The notes under the pieces: model-generated
Told to the model about the DNA's origin: nothing
The model's database searches: none
Seen by the model: the letters and a program-made list of their open reading frames with translations, nothing else
Assembly: GCA_958296015.1 (NCBI GenBank)
Contig: CATQIH010000020.1
Span: forward strand, 248,001 to 312,000
Origin: Cyclobacteriaceae bacterium
Lineage (GTDB): Bacteria; Bacteroidota; Bacteroidia; Cytophagales; Cyclobacteriaceae
Direction: 5' to 3'
Length of the DNA: 64,000 bases
Made by a program: the position numbers and the translations under genes
Part shown: positions 16,757 to 25,109 of the stretch, one piece after another
How the letters are laid out: every line of letters starts with the position of its first letter
Position numbering within the stretch: the stretch's first letter is position 1

Positions 16757-19189
16757 CTACCACTGTAGCTGTAAGGTGACATAAAAGCTTCTGCCATCTG
16801 CCGGAATAATGCCAGGACCCGGATAGCCGGAAGCGCGGCGGGTGAAGTAGTAGTTATTGGTCAGGTTGTTAATACCTGTTTCTATGCCTGCCCAGCGGTA
16901 ATGGTAGCTCAAAGCTAGGTCCATCACATCATAGGCAGGAATAATGCCCTCCACCGCCGACGGCGTAAACACCGCATTGGAAGCATCCGAAAACTGTGAA
17001 GATGTATGGGAAAATTGGTAAGAAATTTTTAAACGTTCGCTGGCATACGACAAACCGGTCTTGATATTTATATCCGGTACCAGCTCTACTTTACGACCAC
17101 TAATGGCCGGGTCTTCGGTGTGGATATACTGTGCCCGGATCAGAGCCAGGTTGCCAAAAAGCGACAGGCGGTTTTTGGTGTGCGGGTTCATCCATTTTAA
17201 TACATTAAACTCTCCAAAACTCTCCAGCCCGATATGCCGCGAATCAGCGATATTCGTGCGATAACGATAGATACGGTAGGTGGCTTCGTCTACTTGCAAA
17301 ATAGACCCGATGCGGTCGTTGTATTGCAGATAAAATAGGCTTACATCGTAGTTGAACAGGTTGCCTTTGCTGCCCCGGATGCCCAGGTCCAGGTTGTACC
17401 CATCTTCGTCCTGTATGTCGGGGTCTACCTGCTGGTTGGGATTCACCACGCGGATGTCGTTGAAGTTGATGGAACGGTAGTTCTGCGACAGGTTGCCGTA
17501 CAACTCCAGCATATCAGTGGCTTTATAGCTCAGCCCAAGGCCATAGAACAAAAAGGAACGGTTTCTCTCTTTCTGCTCTTCCACATCAAATAATGAATCA
17601 GTAGCCAGTCCCGTTACCGGATCAGCCACCAGCACCGAACGCTGGTAATAGCCGTCGGCGGCTGTTCTGATATATTCAAAACGTACGCCGGGCGTGATAC
17701 TTAGCTTGTTGCTGATGTTAAAGACGTTCTCGGCAAACAAGGATACATTGCGCCCCGGAAAATTGTAGTCGTTGTCTTCGGGATGGTTGGGATGCAGAAA
17801 GGTGAAATCCGCATCGTTGCTACTGCTACCCAGCCCTTGCTGCCGGTGGGTAAGTCCGTGGTAGTAGCGTCCGCCTACCAGCAGCGCGGCTGGCTGGCTG
17901 AAGGCATCGTAGGCATAGATCAGCCGCGTTTCATTACCAAAGTTTTGGAAATCGTCTACAAAAAGATTACGCGGCTCCTGATCATCCACCCGGTCTATCC
18001 TGCCCAGGTTGCCCAAGGCATCACGTCCGCCGACCAACCCAAAATTGCGCATATTCAGTTTCAGCTTATCAGTGAGCTGGTAGTCTATCAGAAAAGCCAT
18101 CAGGTTCCAGTCTACCCGAAACCAGTTTCTGGCCCGCACCGACTGCCGGGGATTTTCTTCAAAAAAGGCATCGGTAAGGCCGCCCGGCTGCTGCGCCAGG
18201 TAGTGCATATAGGTATACTGAAAGGTAAGCGAAAGCTTGTCTATAGGCGTATAAATAAGCGAACCATAGGCCATGTTGAGATTGAATGATTCATTGGGCC
18301 GCCATCCTTCGGCCTGTTTGTGCTGGTAGAAGCCGTAGTAGTTGAGCTTGCCCACCGTGCCACCCAGGCTGTTGAAAGAGTTGAACAACCCAAAAGAACC
18401 TGCCGACTGCCGCGTAGTCAACTCAATAGGCTTATCTTCCGGCCCTTTTTTCATGACAAAGTTGAGCAGCCCGCCAAACTGTGTGCCGTATTGCAGAGAG
18501 GCAGCACCGCGAACCACTTCGATCCGATCCAGTGCCTCTGCCGGTGGCGTATAGTAACTCTCCGGATAACCCAGCGCATCGGCACTAATATCATAGCCAT
18601 TCTGCCGCACATTGAAGTTGGAAGTACGGTTGGGGTCCAGTCCGCGGGCACCAATGCCGAGTTGCAGCCCGGCACCATCGCTTTGCCAGATATTGAGGCC
18701 CGGCACTTTGGCGTAAATCTGACGGCTATTGTTGGTAGCCAGGTTAGCATTCAGTTCTTTGATGGTGATCACTTCGTTTTTCTTTCCCTCATAGATTGCC
18801 GCACTTTCTACCCCGTGCAGTCGGGTGATGCCCAGGTTATTTTCGGCTGCTCCCCGGATCTCTACTTCGTCCAGGGTACGGTCGAGGGGTTTGAGGCTAA
18901 AATTAACTTCGTACCTGCCTGCCACCACTTCCAGTGCCTGCACTTCGGTCTGTAGACCGGCATAAAAAGCTCCTAGCTGGTATTTCCCCGGTTTGCTGAT
19001 GGTCAGGTGGTATGCTCCGGTTTCGTCTGTAGTCGCCACAATCACGGTGCCTTCTACAAAAACCTGTACACCTTCCAGCAATTTTCCGCTGCCTTGTGCT
19101 GCTACTTTGCCCTGCACCACTATGTTGCCAGCTTGCGGAAAAGCATACAGTGAGAGGAAGGTGCAGCAAATGGTACAAAGGATTTTCAT
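16757..19189 (-). CDS. TonB-dependent outer-membrane receptor (predicted metal/siderophore uptake)
   Basis: 810 residues: signal peptide (ILCTICCTFLSLYAFPQA), a carboxypeptidase-regulatory-like N-terminal domain (about 25-100), a plug with IYAKVPGLNIWQSDGAGLQL, RGLDPNRTSNFNVRQNGYDI and DRIEVVRGAASLQYGTQFGG, and a 22-strand-size barrel ending in an aromatic residue (VTLQLQW). It resembles FecA-type receptors. It is the last gene of a five-gene minus-strand operon with two imelysins, a di-haem oxidoreductase and an HTTM protein; the gap to the HTTM gene is 21 bases. Iron or another metal complex as substrate is inferred from this context. A tail remnant of a paralogue lies just downstream. Confidence 0.88.
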   Translation of the reverse strand: MKILCTICCTFLSLYAFPQAGNIVVQGKVAAQGSGKLLEGVQVFVEGTVIVATTDETGAYHLTISKPGKYQLGAFYAGLQTEVQALEVVAGRYEVNFSLKPLDRTLDEVEIRGAAENNLGITRLHGVESAAIYEGKKNEVITIKELNANLATNNSRQIYAKVPGLNIWQSDGAGLQLGIGARGLDPNRTSNFNVRQNGYDISADALGYPESYYTPPAEALDRIEVVRGAASLQYGTQFGGLLNFVMKKGPEDKPIELTTRQSAGSFGLFNSFNSLGGTVGKLNYYGFYQHKQAEGWRPNESFNLNMAYGSLIYTPIDKLSLTFQYTYMHYLAQQPGGLTDAFFEENPRQSVRARNWFRVDWNLMAFLIDYQLTDKLKLNMRNFGLVGGRDALGNLGRIDRVDDQEPRNLFVDDFQNFGNETRLIYAYDAFSQPAALLVGGRYYHGLTHRQQGLGSSSNDADFTFLHPNHPEDNDYNFPGRNVSLFAENVFNISNKLSITPGVRFEYIRTAADGYYQRSVLVADPVTGLATDSLFDVEEQKERNRSFLFYGLGLSYKATDMLELYGNLSQNYRSINFNDIRVVNPNQQVDPDIQDEDGYNLDLGIRGSKGNLFNYDVSLFYLQYNDRIGSILQVDEATYRIYRYRTNIADSRHIGLESFGEFNVLKWMNPHTKNRLSLFGNLALIRAQYIHTEDPAISGRKVELVPDINIKTGLSYASERLKISYQFSHTSSQFSDASNAVFTPSAVEGIIPAYDVMDLALSYHYRWAGIETGINNLTNNYYFTRRASGYPGPGIIPADGRSFYVTLQLQW

Positions 19190-19210
19190 AAATATGGGGG
19201 TTACTTGCCT

Positions 19211-20866
19211 TTATTGGGCCTGAGCCGCTGTATATGGCTGCTTTGCTATGATCCATGACTTATGTTGCCAGCCATCTTCCATCTTTGCCAGATTGACATC
19301 GGGGTCCAGAAAGAGGCGGCTGCCGCGGCCATTGAGGGTCACATATGCTTCTGCCTGCACAATAGGCTGCTCGATGCCTTGCTGCCGGTATTGGTCTCGT
19401 ATAAAATGGGCAAACTGCAAGATCATGTCAGGCTGCGTCGCCATCATCTTTTCCTGGTTGGGTGTCAGGTATTCGCTGACCGATACTTCGCTTTCTCCCC
19501 CGGTGGCCGGGTCTTTGACATGGAATGTAACATACCCGGCCTTTTCCATCAGCATCACGCGCCACGAGAAGCGGTACCCCTGCTCCGTCCAGAATAGCTC
19601 TCCGGGATACAACAGAAAACGCCACGGAAACAGCAGCTGCCAGACGAAAAACAGGGCCAGTACATATTGATAAAAATGAGCGTAAGGTGCTTTATTCTTT
19701 TCCGGTTTGTGAGGACACAAGACCGGGGATAGTGCTGCTGGTTTCGGTTTGTGAGGATACAAGACCGGGGATAGTACCGTTCCGGTTTGTGAGGACACAA
19801 GACCGGGGATAGTGCTATGCTGTTCCGGTTTGTGAGGATACAAGACCGGGGATAGTGCTTGTTTTCGGTCTCCGTGGTCGGTGTCCTCATTACTATCTCC
19901 ATGGTCGGTGAAAACACTGACCATCCTACCATCTCCATGGTCGGTGTCCTCACCGACCATTATGCCACGCATAAGAGTATGCTTCACAAAGCTGATCAAC
20001 CTCTTCAGACTGTCAATCAGGGATTCATGGAAGCGTGCCGGAAAGAAAATCAGCGTCAGACCGATCATGATAAACGGAAACATGCCGATTGGAAACAGCA
20101 ACCAGGTAGTGATATGAAAAACAACGACGGCGGCATAAGCCCACGGGCGCGTCTGCCGGTACAATAGCAGAAAGGGAACTGTCAGGTCATACAAGGCACC
20201 AAACCAACTAAAGGCGTAAGCTACCCAGGCATACTGCATCAGCGGACCTATCAGTGGCAGGTCTGTATGCACAGGCAGCCATATCTTCAGGGGCAGTGCC
20301 TCCAGCAGCCAGTCGGCATTCAGCTTGGCAAGCCCGGCATAAAAATAAACAATACCCAGCTGTAGCTGAAACATCCCGATCATCCAGAAAGGCACCTGAC
20401 TGTACGCTGACGCTGGTTCTCGCCAGACATCCAGCGAAAAGTAACGCCCGGCGTGGCGACGCCCGGCGTGGCAACGCCCGGCAGGTACCCAGATCAGCAG
20501 AAAGCTAATCAGGCTGACAAAGTAGTAGTGGTTGAGATAGTTGGTTTTGTCGATCAGTTCTACGTAGGTAAACAGCAGAAAAAAGGCGGTGGCTGACCAT
20601 CGGTAGTACAGGCCGAGCATGATACCCAGTGCCGCCATCGCCATGAGCACAAACACGGCATACATGGCGGCTGGTGGCAGCGGGCGTATCCACTCAAAAC
20701 CAAAGTACGGAAAGTAGAACTGTGGCTTGATATACTGCTCATACACCCAGCCTTTTAGCATAAAGCGCACCATGCTCACCAGCATCACAGCACCAAATAC
20801 CATCCTGAAAACGATCAGGGGTGCAATACTGGTTGGCTGGTTGATTCGTTGCAATAGATGCTTCAT
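19211..20866 (-). CDS. HTTM domain membrane protein (vitamin K-dependent carboxylase-like) with repeat-derived insert
   Basis: 551 residues. Residues ~1-300 form the HTTM helical domain (FRMVFGAVMLVSMVRFML, YNYLNHYYFVSLISFLLIW-type helix, FWMIGMFQLQLGIVYFYAGLAKLNADWL, the family's strongest motif). Residues ~304-392 are hydrophilic repeats read from DNA repeats: three TDHGD copies, three LSPVLxPHKP copies and one out-of-frame copy IPGLVSSQTG. After it the protein resumes with a membrane helix (FYQYVLALFFVWQLLFPWRF) and a C-terminal extracytoplasmic domain. A shorter repeat, AGRCHAGRRHAGRYF, sits near residue 126. HTTM proteins are often encoded beside imelysins and TonB receptors; their reaction there is unknown. 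Confidence 0.85.
   Translation of the reverse strand: MKHLLQRINQPTSIAPLIVFRMVFGAVMLVSMVRFMLKGWVYEQYIKPQFYFPYFGFEWIRPLPPAAMYAVFVLMAMAALGIMLGLYYRWSATAFFLLFTYVELIDKTNYLNHYYFVSLISFLLIWVPAGRCHAGRRHAGRYFSLDVWREPASAYSQVPFWMIGMFQLQLGIVYFYAGLAKLNADWLLEALPLKIWLPVHTDLPLIGPLMQYAWVAYAFSWFGALYDLTVPFLLLYRQTRPWAYAAVVVFHITTWLLFPIGMFPFIMIGLTLIFFPARFHESLIDSLKRLISFVKHTLMRGIMVGEDTDHGDGRMVSVFTDHGDSNEDTDHGDRKQALSPVLYPHKPEQHSTIPGLVSSQTGTVLSPVLYPHKPKPAALSPVLCPHKPEKNKAPYAHFYQYVLALFFVWQLLFPWRFLLYPGELFWTEQGYRFSWRVMLMEKAGYVTFHVKDPATGGESEVSVSEYLTPNQEKMMATQPDMILQFAHFIRDQYRQQGIEQPIVQAEAYVTLNGRGSRLFLDPDVNLAKMEDGWQHKSWIIAKQPYTAAQAQ
19702..19849. repeat. Four palindromic repeats inside the HTTM gene
   Basis: Each unit has CCGGTTTGTG, AGGA or AGGATA-type centre, then CACAAGACCGG (or TACAAGACCGG) and GGGATAGT. 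Copies begin at 19702, 19744 (first base changed), 19782 and 19825. Spacings of 42, 38 and 43 bases are not all multiples of three, and the third copy is translated in a different frame from the other three, so the repetition is at DNA level. Confidence 0.88.
19869..19946. repeat. Three TCTCC(A/G)TGGTCGGTG repeats inside the HTTM gene
   Basis: 15-base copies at 19869, 19896 and 19932, spaced 27 and 36 bases (in frame), each read on the minus strand as TDHGD. Two copies are followed by TCCTCA. They adjoin the palindromic repeats at 19702-19849 and together make the ~90-residue insert. Confidence 0.8.
20444..20488. repeat. 15-bp tandem repeat inside the HTTM gene
   Basis: ACGCCCGGCGTGGCG, ACGCCCGGCGTGGCA and ACGCCCGGCAGGTAC in tandem, read on the minus strand as AGRCH-AGRRH-AGRYF. 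It adds about ten residues to the loop after the helix ending LLIWVP. Confidence 0.8.
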
Positions 20867-20950
20867 ATCAATTTAAAAGCACTTTATTTATATGAAAATG
20901 GCTCTAAGTGAGACGCTTGAACCAGTATAGTGTAGTTTAAATGTAGCATA

Positions 20951-20989
20951 TTTTACCAGCCCAGGGCTTCAAGCCCTGGGCTGGTAAAA
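20951..20989. repeat. Perfect 39-bp palindrome, AGCCCAGGGCTT family
   Basis: TTTTACCAGCCCAGGGCTT, central C, then the exact reverse complement (19-bp arms). Shares the core with 15869-15905 but has different outer arms. It lies between the second imelysin gene and the HTTM gene of one operon, so it would be transcribed as an intercistronic hairpin. Confidence 0.9.
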
Positions 20990-21041
20990 CAGCATTGAAG
21001 TTCAGGTTTAATATGTTCCGAAGGTTCTACCCTTAATACCA

Positions 21042-22259
21042 TCAGTCACCATCATTGTCGCTGAAAGTGACCAGCAGTCCCAGGCTCGACATCATGTCTG
21101 TTTTGAGCAATACCACCAGGCGTTGCAGCTCGTCATAGAGTTTTTCTACCTGTGCCGTTTCCGCTGTCAGCGCATCCTGCAAGGGCAAACTGATCGCCTG
21201 TTGCGCTGTGCTGATATTGGTGAGCTGCGCGGCAATGGCCTGCGACAATGGTGCTCCCTCATACTGTGCATTGACCTGATCCAGGTAATCATCAAAGCCA
21301 ATGCCATCGACAGTACCTGACTTCCCTCTGAATACGTTGTCAATAGCCGTGATATTTTCTGCAATAAGTGCCAGAGAAATGCCGCTGCGCCAAGCTTCCA
21401 CATCTTTTGGCAGCATTTGCCCCAGACTTTTCTTACCCAGCGGGATACCGACTTTTTTGTTTTTGACAGATTCTGTCAGGATAATCAACTGATTGGCCAG
21501 CAAGACCACAGAGCTACCAGCATCTTTGCCGTCCATGCTGGTGAATGTTGCCAGATAATTGCCGCTCTCCGGCTGCCAGCCAGCATTCAGGGAAATGGCG
21601 ATGGTGTTAAGGTTTTCGCAAAGCGCGACTATGAATGATATTCTTTTATCGCTGGCAAAAGTATTCAAGACAGCTTCGTTGCCATTTTCTTTGTCGAACA
21701 ACAGGTATTCAATCGCAGGCAGCCCCTTGCTGGAAGAACCCAGCGATGCAATGTACGCTTCACTGATCTCACTTCCCCCGCCAATGGCTTCCTCAATGGC
21801 GATGGTATTGGTGGGAAAGTTGCTGATGCTGGTCATGGCGTCCTGCGTTTCCATCGGACCCAGATCGTACATGGCTATCTGTTCCCACCGCTGGGTAGCC
21901 GTTTTCCAGTCATCCTGCAAGGCAGTCAGGCGGTTTTCGGAAGGTGCTTCTGCAAAGAGTTTTGCTTGTTCCAGCAGCGTCATGGTAGACTGACTGAACG
22001 TAGCAAAAGCAGGAACGATGATGTTGCTTCCAATATTTTCAAGTAGCTGGCTTCTGTTAAATTCCTCACCGGCCTCGCCTGTTTCTTCGGTACAGGAGGT
22101 GAGCAAGACTGTCAGAAATAATGTATATAAAAGTATCCGTTTACCTGTAACGACCACTGTCGCAATGTTGTCATGCTTGTGCTTTGGCATAAAAGCACAA
22201 GCGGACGCTTGCGCCAGGGTAGTGGCTTGCGCCAGAATATATTGAGATTTTTGCTTCAT
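21042..22259 (-). CDS. Imelysin family lipoprotein (second copy) with palindrome inserted in its N-terminus
   Basis: 405 residues. The mature protein after the lipobox LFLTVLLTSC is an all-helical imelysin with MYDLGPMETQD and GLPAIEYLLF; the usual GxHxxE metal-site histidine is replaced (GLPAIE). Imelysins are periplasmic/outer-membrane iron-regulated proteins thought to bind iron or haem. The ATG at 22259 overlaps the upstream stop by four bases, typical of coupled translation, but between it and the signal peptide lie ~39 residues (roughly 10-39 of them repeat DNA) rich in Ala/His/Lys. A second possible start is the ATG at 22190 inside the repeat. Confidence 0.85.
   Translation of the reverse strand: MKQKSQYILAQATTLAQASACAFMPKHKHDNIATVVVTGKRILLYTLFLTVLLTSCTEETGEAGEEFNRSQLLENIGSNIIVPAFATFSQSTMTLLEQAKLFAEAPSENRLTALQDDWKTATQRWEQIAMYDLGPMETQDAMTSISNFPTNTIAIEEAIGGGSEISEAYIASLGSSSKGLPAIEYLLFDKENGNEAVLNTFASDKRISFIVALCENLNTIAISLNAGWQPESGNYLATFTSMDGKDAGSSVVLLANQLIILTESVKNKKVGIPLGKKSLGQMLPKDVEAWRSGISLALIAENITAIDNVFRGKSGTVDGIGFDDYLDQVNAQYEGAPLSQAIAAQLTNISTAQQAISLPLQDALTAETAQVEKLYDELQRLVVLLKTDMMSSLGLLVTFSDNDGD
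22154..22230. repeat. Palindromic element within the 5' end of the imelysin gene
   Basis: GCTTGTGCTTT and AAAGCACAAGC at 22175-22202 form a perfect 11-bp-arm hairpin with loop GGCATA. The outer flanks CCACT...CGCAA and TTGCG...AGTGG pair further. On the minus strand CTGGCGCAAGC occurs twice, 18 bases apart. The whole element is in frame between the start codon and the lipoprotein signal. Confidence 0.8.
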
Positions 22260-23668
22260 AGCGATCGTAAGAATTTGATAAGGGCTTCTCTGTCGGTTGC
22301 TTTCATTTGGACGAATGTCTGCTTTGCCTGCTCAGCTTCGCCACCGTGCCACAAAATGGCTTCTTCCAGGTTGCGCGCTCTGCCATCGTGCAAAAAGTTG
22401 GTATGCCCGTTGACCGTCTCTATCAATCCGATGCCCCAGAGCGGCGGTGTTCTCCATTCCTGCCCATCCGCCAGGAAGTCCGGACGGTGGTCTGCCAGAC
22501 CTTCTCCCATATCATGCAGCAGCAGGTCGGTATAAGGGTAAATGGTCTGGTTGCTAAACTCCGGAAAATCAGGATGTGTGCCGGTCACGGTTTTGGCTAC
22601 ATGGCAGCTGGTGCAGTTGGCTTCGTTGAAAAGCTGCTTGCCTCGCAGTACTTCCGGTGTATCCCAGTCGCGGCGGCGGGGCACAGCTAGTCCGGCAGCA
22701 TACACGCTCATTCTATCCAGAATACTCTCTTCCAGTTCGGGTGATCCACCGGAAGGAAACTTTTCTCCTCCCTGGCCTGGCATATACCCTTCGTGGGGAA
22801 ACATGCTGGAGGTGATGCCGATGTCTTCTACAAACGCTGCGGCAATCTGCTGGCGCACGTTCGGCTGACTAGCTTTCCAGCCAAAACGTCCGATATCGTC
22901 CTGATTGGTAATTACGTTCCACACCCGGTTGATTTTGCCGGAGATGCCGTCGTTATTCTGGTCATCGGGGTCAGCATAGCTTTCCAGTGTGGCCTCGCTG
23001 ATGGCTTCCAGTAGTCCCAGGCCCACCATGTGTTGTGCTACGCGCGGCGATACCTCTGCATTGGCAGCCATCGCACCATAATTTAGGTTTTCAAACATAT
23101 ACGCAGGTTTTCTTAGCGAAAAAGATTGGCCATCGGCATACTGCCCGCCGGTTTCTTCGTAAGTGATCTGCACGGTAGCTTCCGGTTGCATACCCAGCAC
23201 AGCATGGGTGCCCAGTTGCCCGCCATAATGTGGGTCGGGTTGTGGTGCGCCGGTGGCTGTTTTGCCTGGAACGCTTAGCCTGAAAAGCAGGGCAACAGGT
23301 TCTTCACCAGGCATAGGCGCATTGCCCCGGCCATCTTTGAAATGGCAGGAAGAACAGGAACGCGCAATGAACAAAGGTCCCAGTCCGTCGAGTTCTGCCG
23401 TAGAAGCAGGTGCGGTGATCCAGTTGCGGTTAAAAAAGGAGTTGCCGGTAACAAACTGTAAATCTCTGTCACCTTGCAGGTTGGGGGCGGCATTGCCGAA
23501 AGCATTGGCAGAAACATCATATACTGTGGTATTGCCGCCGCTGAACTGCTCTCCTTCTTCCAGCCAGCCAAACGACAGTACATCCTCATCGCTGCTGCAA
23601 CTGGCAACGGCAAAGATGGTTGCGTATATACCAATAACGCCTGCTAATACCTGCTTGCGGATTTTCAT
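22256..23668 (-). CDS. Di-haem oxidoreductase (DUF1111/DHOR, cytochrome c peroxidase-like) lipoprotein
   Basis: 470 residues with a lipobox (IFAVASC). Two c-type haem sites are visible: CSSCH at 105-109 and CTSCH near residue 350, followed by LLHDMGEGLADHRPDF and TPPLWGIGLIETVNGHTNFLHDGRARNLEEAILWHGGEA, the conserved C-terminal block of this family. It probably transfers electrons or oxidises a thiol/metal in the periplasm. It sits 3 bases after the first imelysin and overlaps the second by 4 bases. A metal-oxidising or -reducing step in uptake is inferred from the operon. Confidence 0.9.
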   Translation of the reverse strand: MKIRKQVLAGVIGIYATIFAVASCSSDEDVLSFGWLEEGEQFSGGNTTVYDVSANAFGNAAPNLQGDRDLQFVTGNSFFNRNWITAPASTAELDGLGPLFIARSCSSCHFKDGRGNAPMPGEEPVALLFRLSVPGKTATGAPQPDPHYGGQLGTHAVLGMQPEATVQITYEETGGQYADGQSFSLRKPAYMFENLNYGAMAANAEVSPRVAQHMVGLGLLEAISEATLESYADPDDQNNDGISGKINRVWNVITNQDDIGRFGWKASQPNVRQQIAAAFVEDIGITSSMFPHEGYMPGQGGEKFPSGGSPELEESILDRMSVYAAGLAVPRRRDWDTPEVLRGKQLFNEANCTSCHVAKTVTGTHPDFPEFSNQTIYPYTDLLLHDMGEGLADHRPDFLADGQEWRTPPLWGIGLIETVNGHTNFLHDGRARNLEEAILWHGGEAEQAKQTFVQMKATDREALIKFLRSL

Positions 23669-23671
23669 AGA

Positions 23672-24871
23672 TTAGACATCCGAAGAATTTAAAGTAAAGC
23701 CAAACAGGGCGGATACTTCTGCAATTTTATCTCCCTGCGCACGCAACAGATCAATGGTTTCTCTGATCCGGCTTCTGCCTGGTTCGTTGAGGATTTCCTG
23801 ATCAAAAGGTGCCTGAATTTCCTGCGCAGATGCTACAGAAGCATCCAGCAGCGACATCAGCTGATCGGCCAGCGTAGCATCCTTTGCTTTCACCAGTTCA
23901 TACAGGCTGGCACCTTCCGTGAGGGTGCCGTCAGCAGCTTTGTATTTTCCTATATATGCATTGCGGATGCCGGTGGCGTTGGCCACAATATCGCGGTGCG
24001 TATTGTCGCTGAAGCAGGAATGTTCGTCTTCTTTGTTCTTTTCGCTCCAGGCCACATACATACGCTCACCGGCCAGTTCGCCTTTGCTTAGCTTGCCCAT
24101 GCCGGTGAGTATGCGCTCCAGAGAGTTATCCACTTCATCAGCCGAAGTAAAAAAAGCATCATAGCCCTGGCCAGGTGCCCAGGCGTTGACCAGCGACGTG
24201 AGGTCTTCCTGCAATAGCTTAGTGACAGCCAACAGATAATCTCTTCTTCTGTCGCAATTCCCGTTGGTACAACCTGCATCCTGAAGGTAATCGGTATAAG
24301 GGCGATTGCCGCCGCCTGCACCTGTGCTCAGGTCCTGACCCCACAGCAGGAATTCAACGGCATGGTAGCCAGCACTGATGTTGGTTTCTCCGCCGTTTTC
24401 GTTGAGTGAGGCGATCACTTCTTCGTTGATCGCAGGAAAATCAGCGACATCGGCAATGATGTTGGTACTGGCATTGGGATCGGCTCCGTTGGCATTGCCT
24501 GCTACATAATCGATATATGATTCATCCAGCGGCCAGGCGTTAATCTGCCCTTCCGGGCCATTTTCATCGTCGATCGGGCCGCCATAGAAACGGTATACTT
24601 CAGTTTGCCCGTACACTTCGCGGGAGGCCAGCCACGCTTGTTTGGCTTTCTCCAGACTCTCAGCGGAAGGTGCAGCCACAAAGCCATTGATTGCCTCAGA
24701 CAGAGTTTTCACCTGCATGTTGGCATCCTGGTAGCTGCTGTGCACCATTGCTGCATAGTTTTCTACCACTGCAGCTTTGGTAGTCGCGTTATCAGGAGTA
24801 GTCACAGGATCGTTATCCTGGCAGGCAAACAGGGTTAGGCAGATAGCCCCTAGAAAGCACAAGTTCTTCAT
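23672..24871 (-). CDS. Imelysin family lipoprotein (IrpA-like), first gene of the operon
   Basis: 399 residues, lipobox LTLFAC. It has the canonical imelysin motifs: YGQTEVYRFYGGPID, INAWPLDESYIDY and GYHAVEFLLWGQD (GxHxxE), and a cysteine-containing loop GCTNGNCDRRRDYL. The second imelysin in the operon lacks the GxHxxE histidine, so this copy is the better candidate for direct iron binding. Transcription probably starts in the AT-rich region 24872-25100. Confidence 0.9.
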   Translation of the reverse strand: MKNLCFLGAICLTLFACQDNDPVTTPDNATTKAAVVENYAAMVHSSYQDANMQVKTLSEAINGFVAAPSAESLEKAKQAWLASREVYGQTEVYRFYGGPIDDENGPEGQINAWPLDESYIDYVAGNANGADPNASTNIIADVADFPAINEEVIASLNENGGETNISAGYHAVEFLLWGQDLSTGAGGGNRPYTDYLQDAGCTNGNCDRRRDYLLAVTKLLQEDLTSLVNAWAPGQGYDAFFTSADEVDNSLERILTGMGKLSKGELAGERMYVAWSEKNKEDEHSCFSDNTHRDIVANATGIRNAYIGKYKAADGTLTEGASLYELVKAKDATLADQLMSLLDASVASAQEIQAPFDQEILNEPGRSRIRETIDLLRAQGDKIAEVSALFGFTLNSSDV

Positions 24872-25109
24872 AGCTTTATTTAGACTTATTTAAAATAAGC
24901 TCAAAAGTAGGATGTTCCTCTGTTTAAGTCAAAGCTTTTTCGGCTTATTTTTCATTTCCTTACATGGTTTGTCAGGGTAGAAAGTAATAAGTAAGAAACT
25001 GTTGGAAATGTGTGCTGTAAGGGAGAAGTTAAGGATATGAGAAACATTCCAACCTTTATGCATGGTTTTGGGTCAGCATTTAAAATTGATCAATTTAAAT
25101 AAAAAAGAT

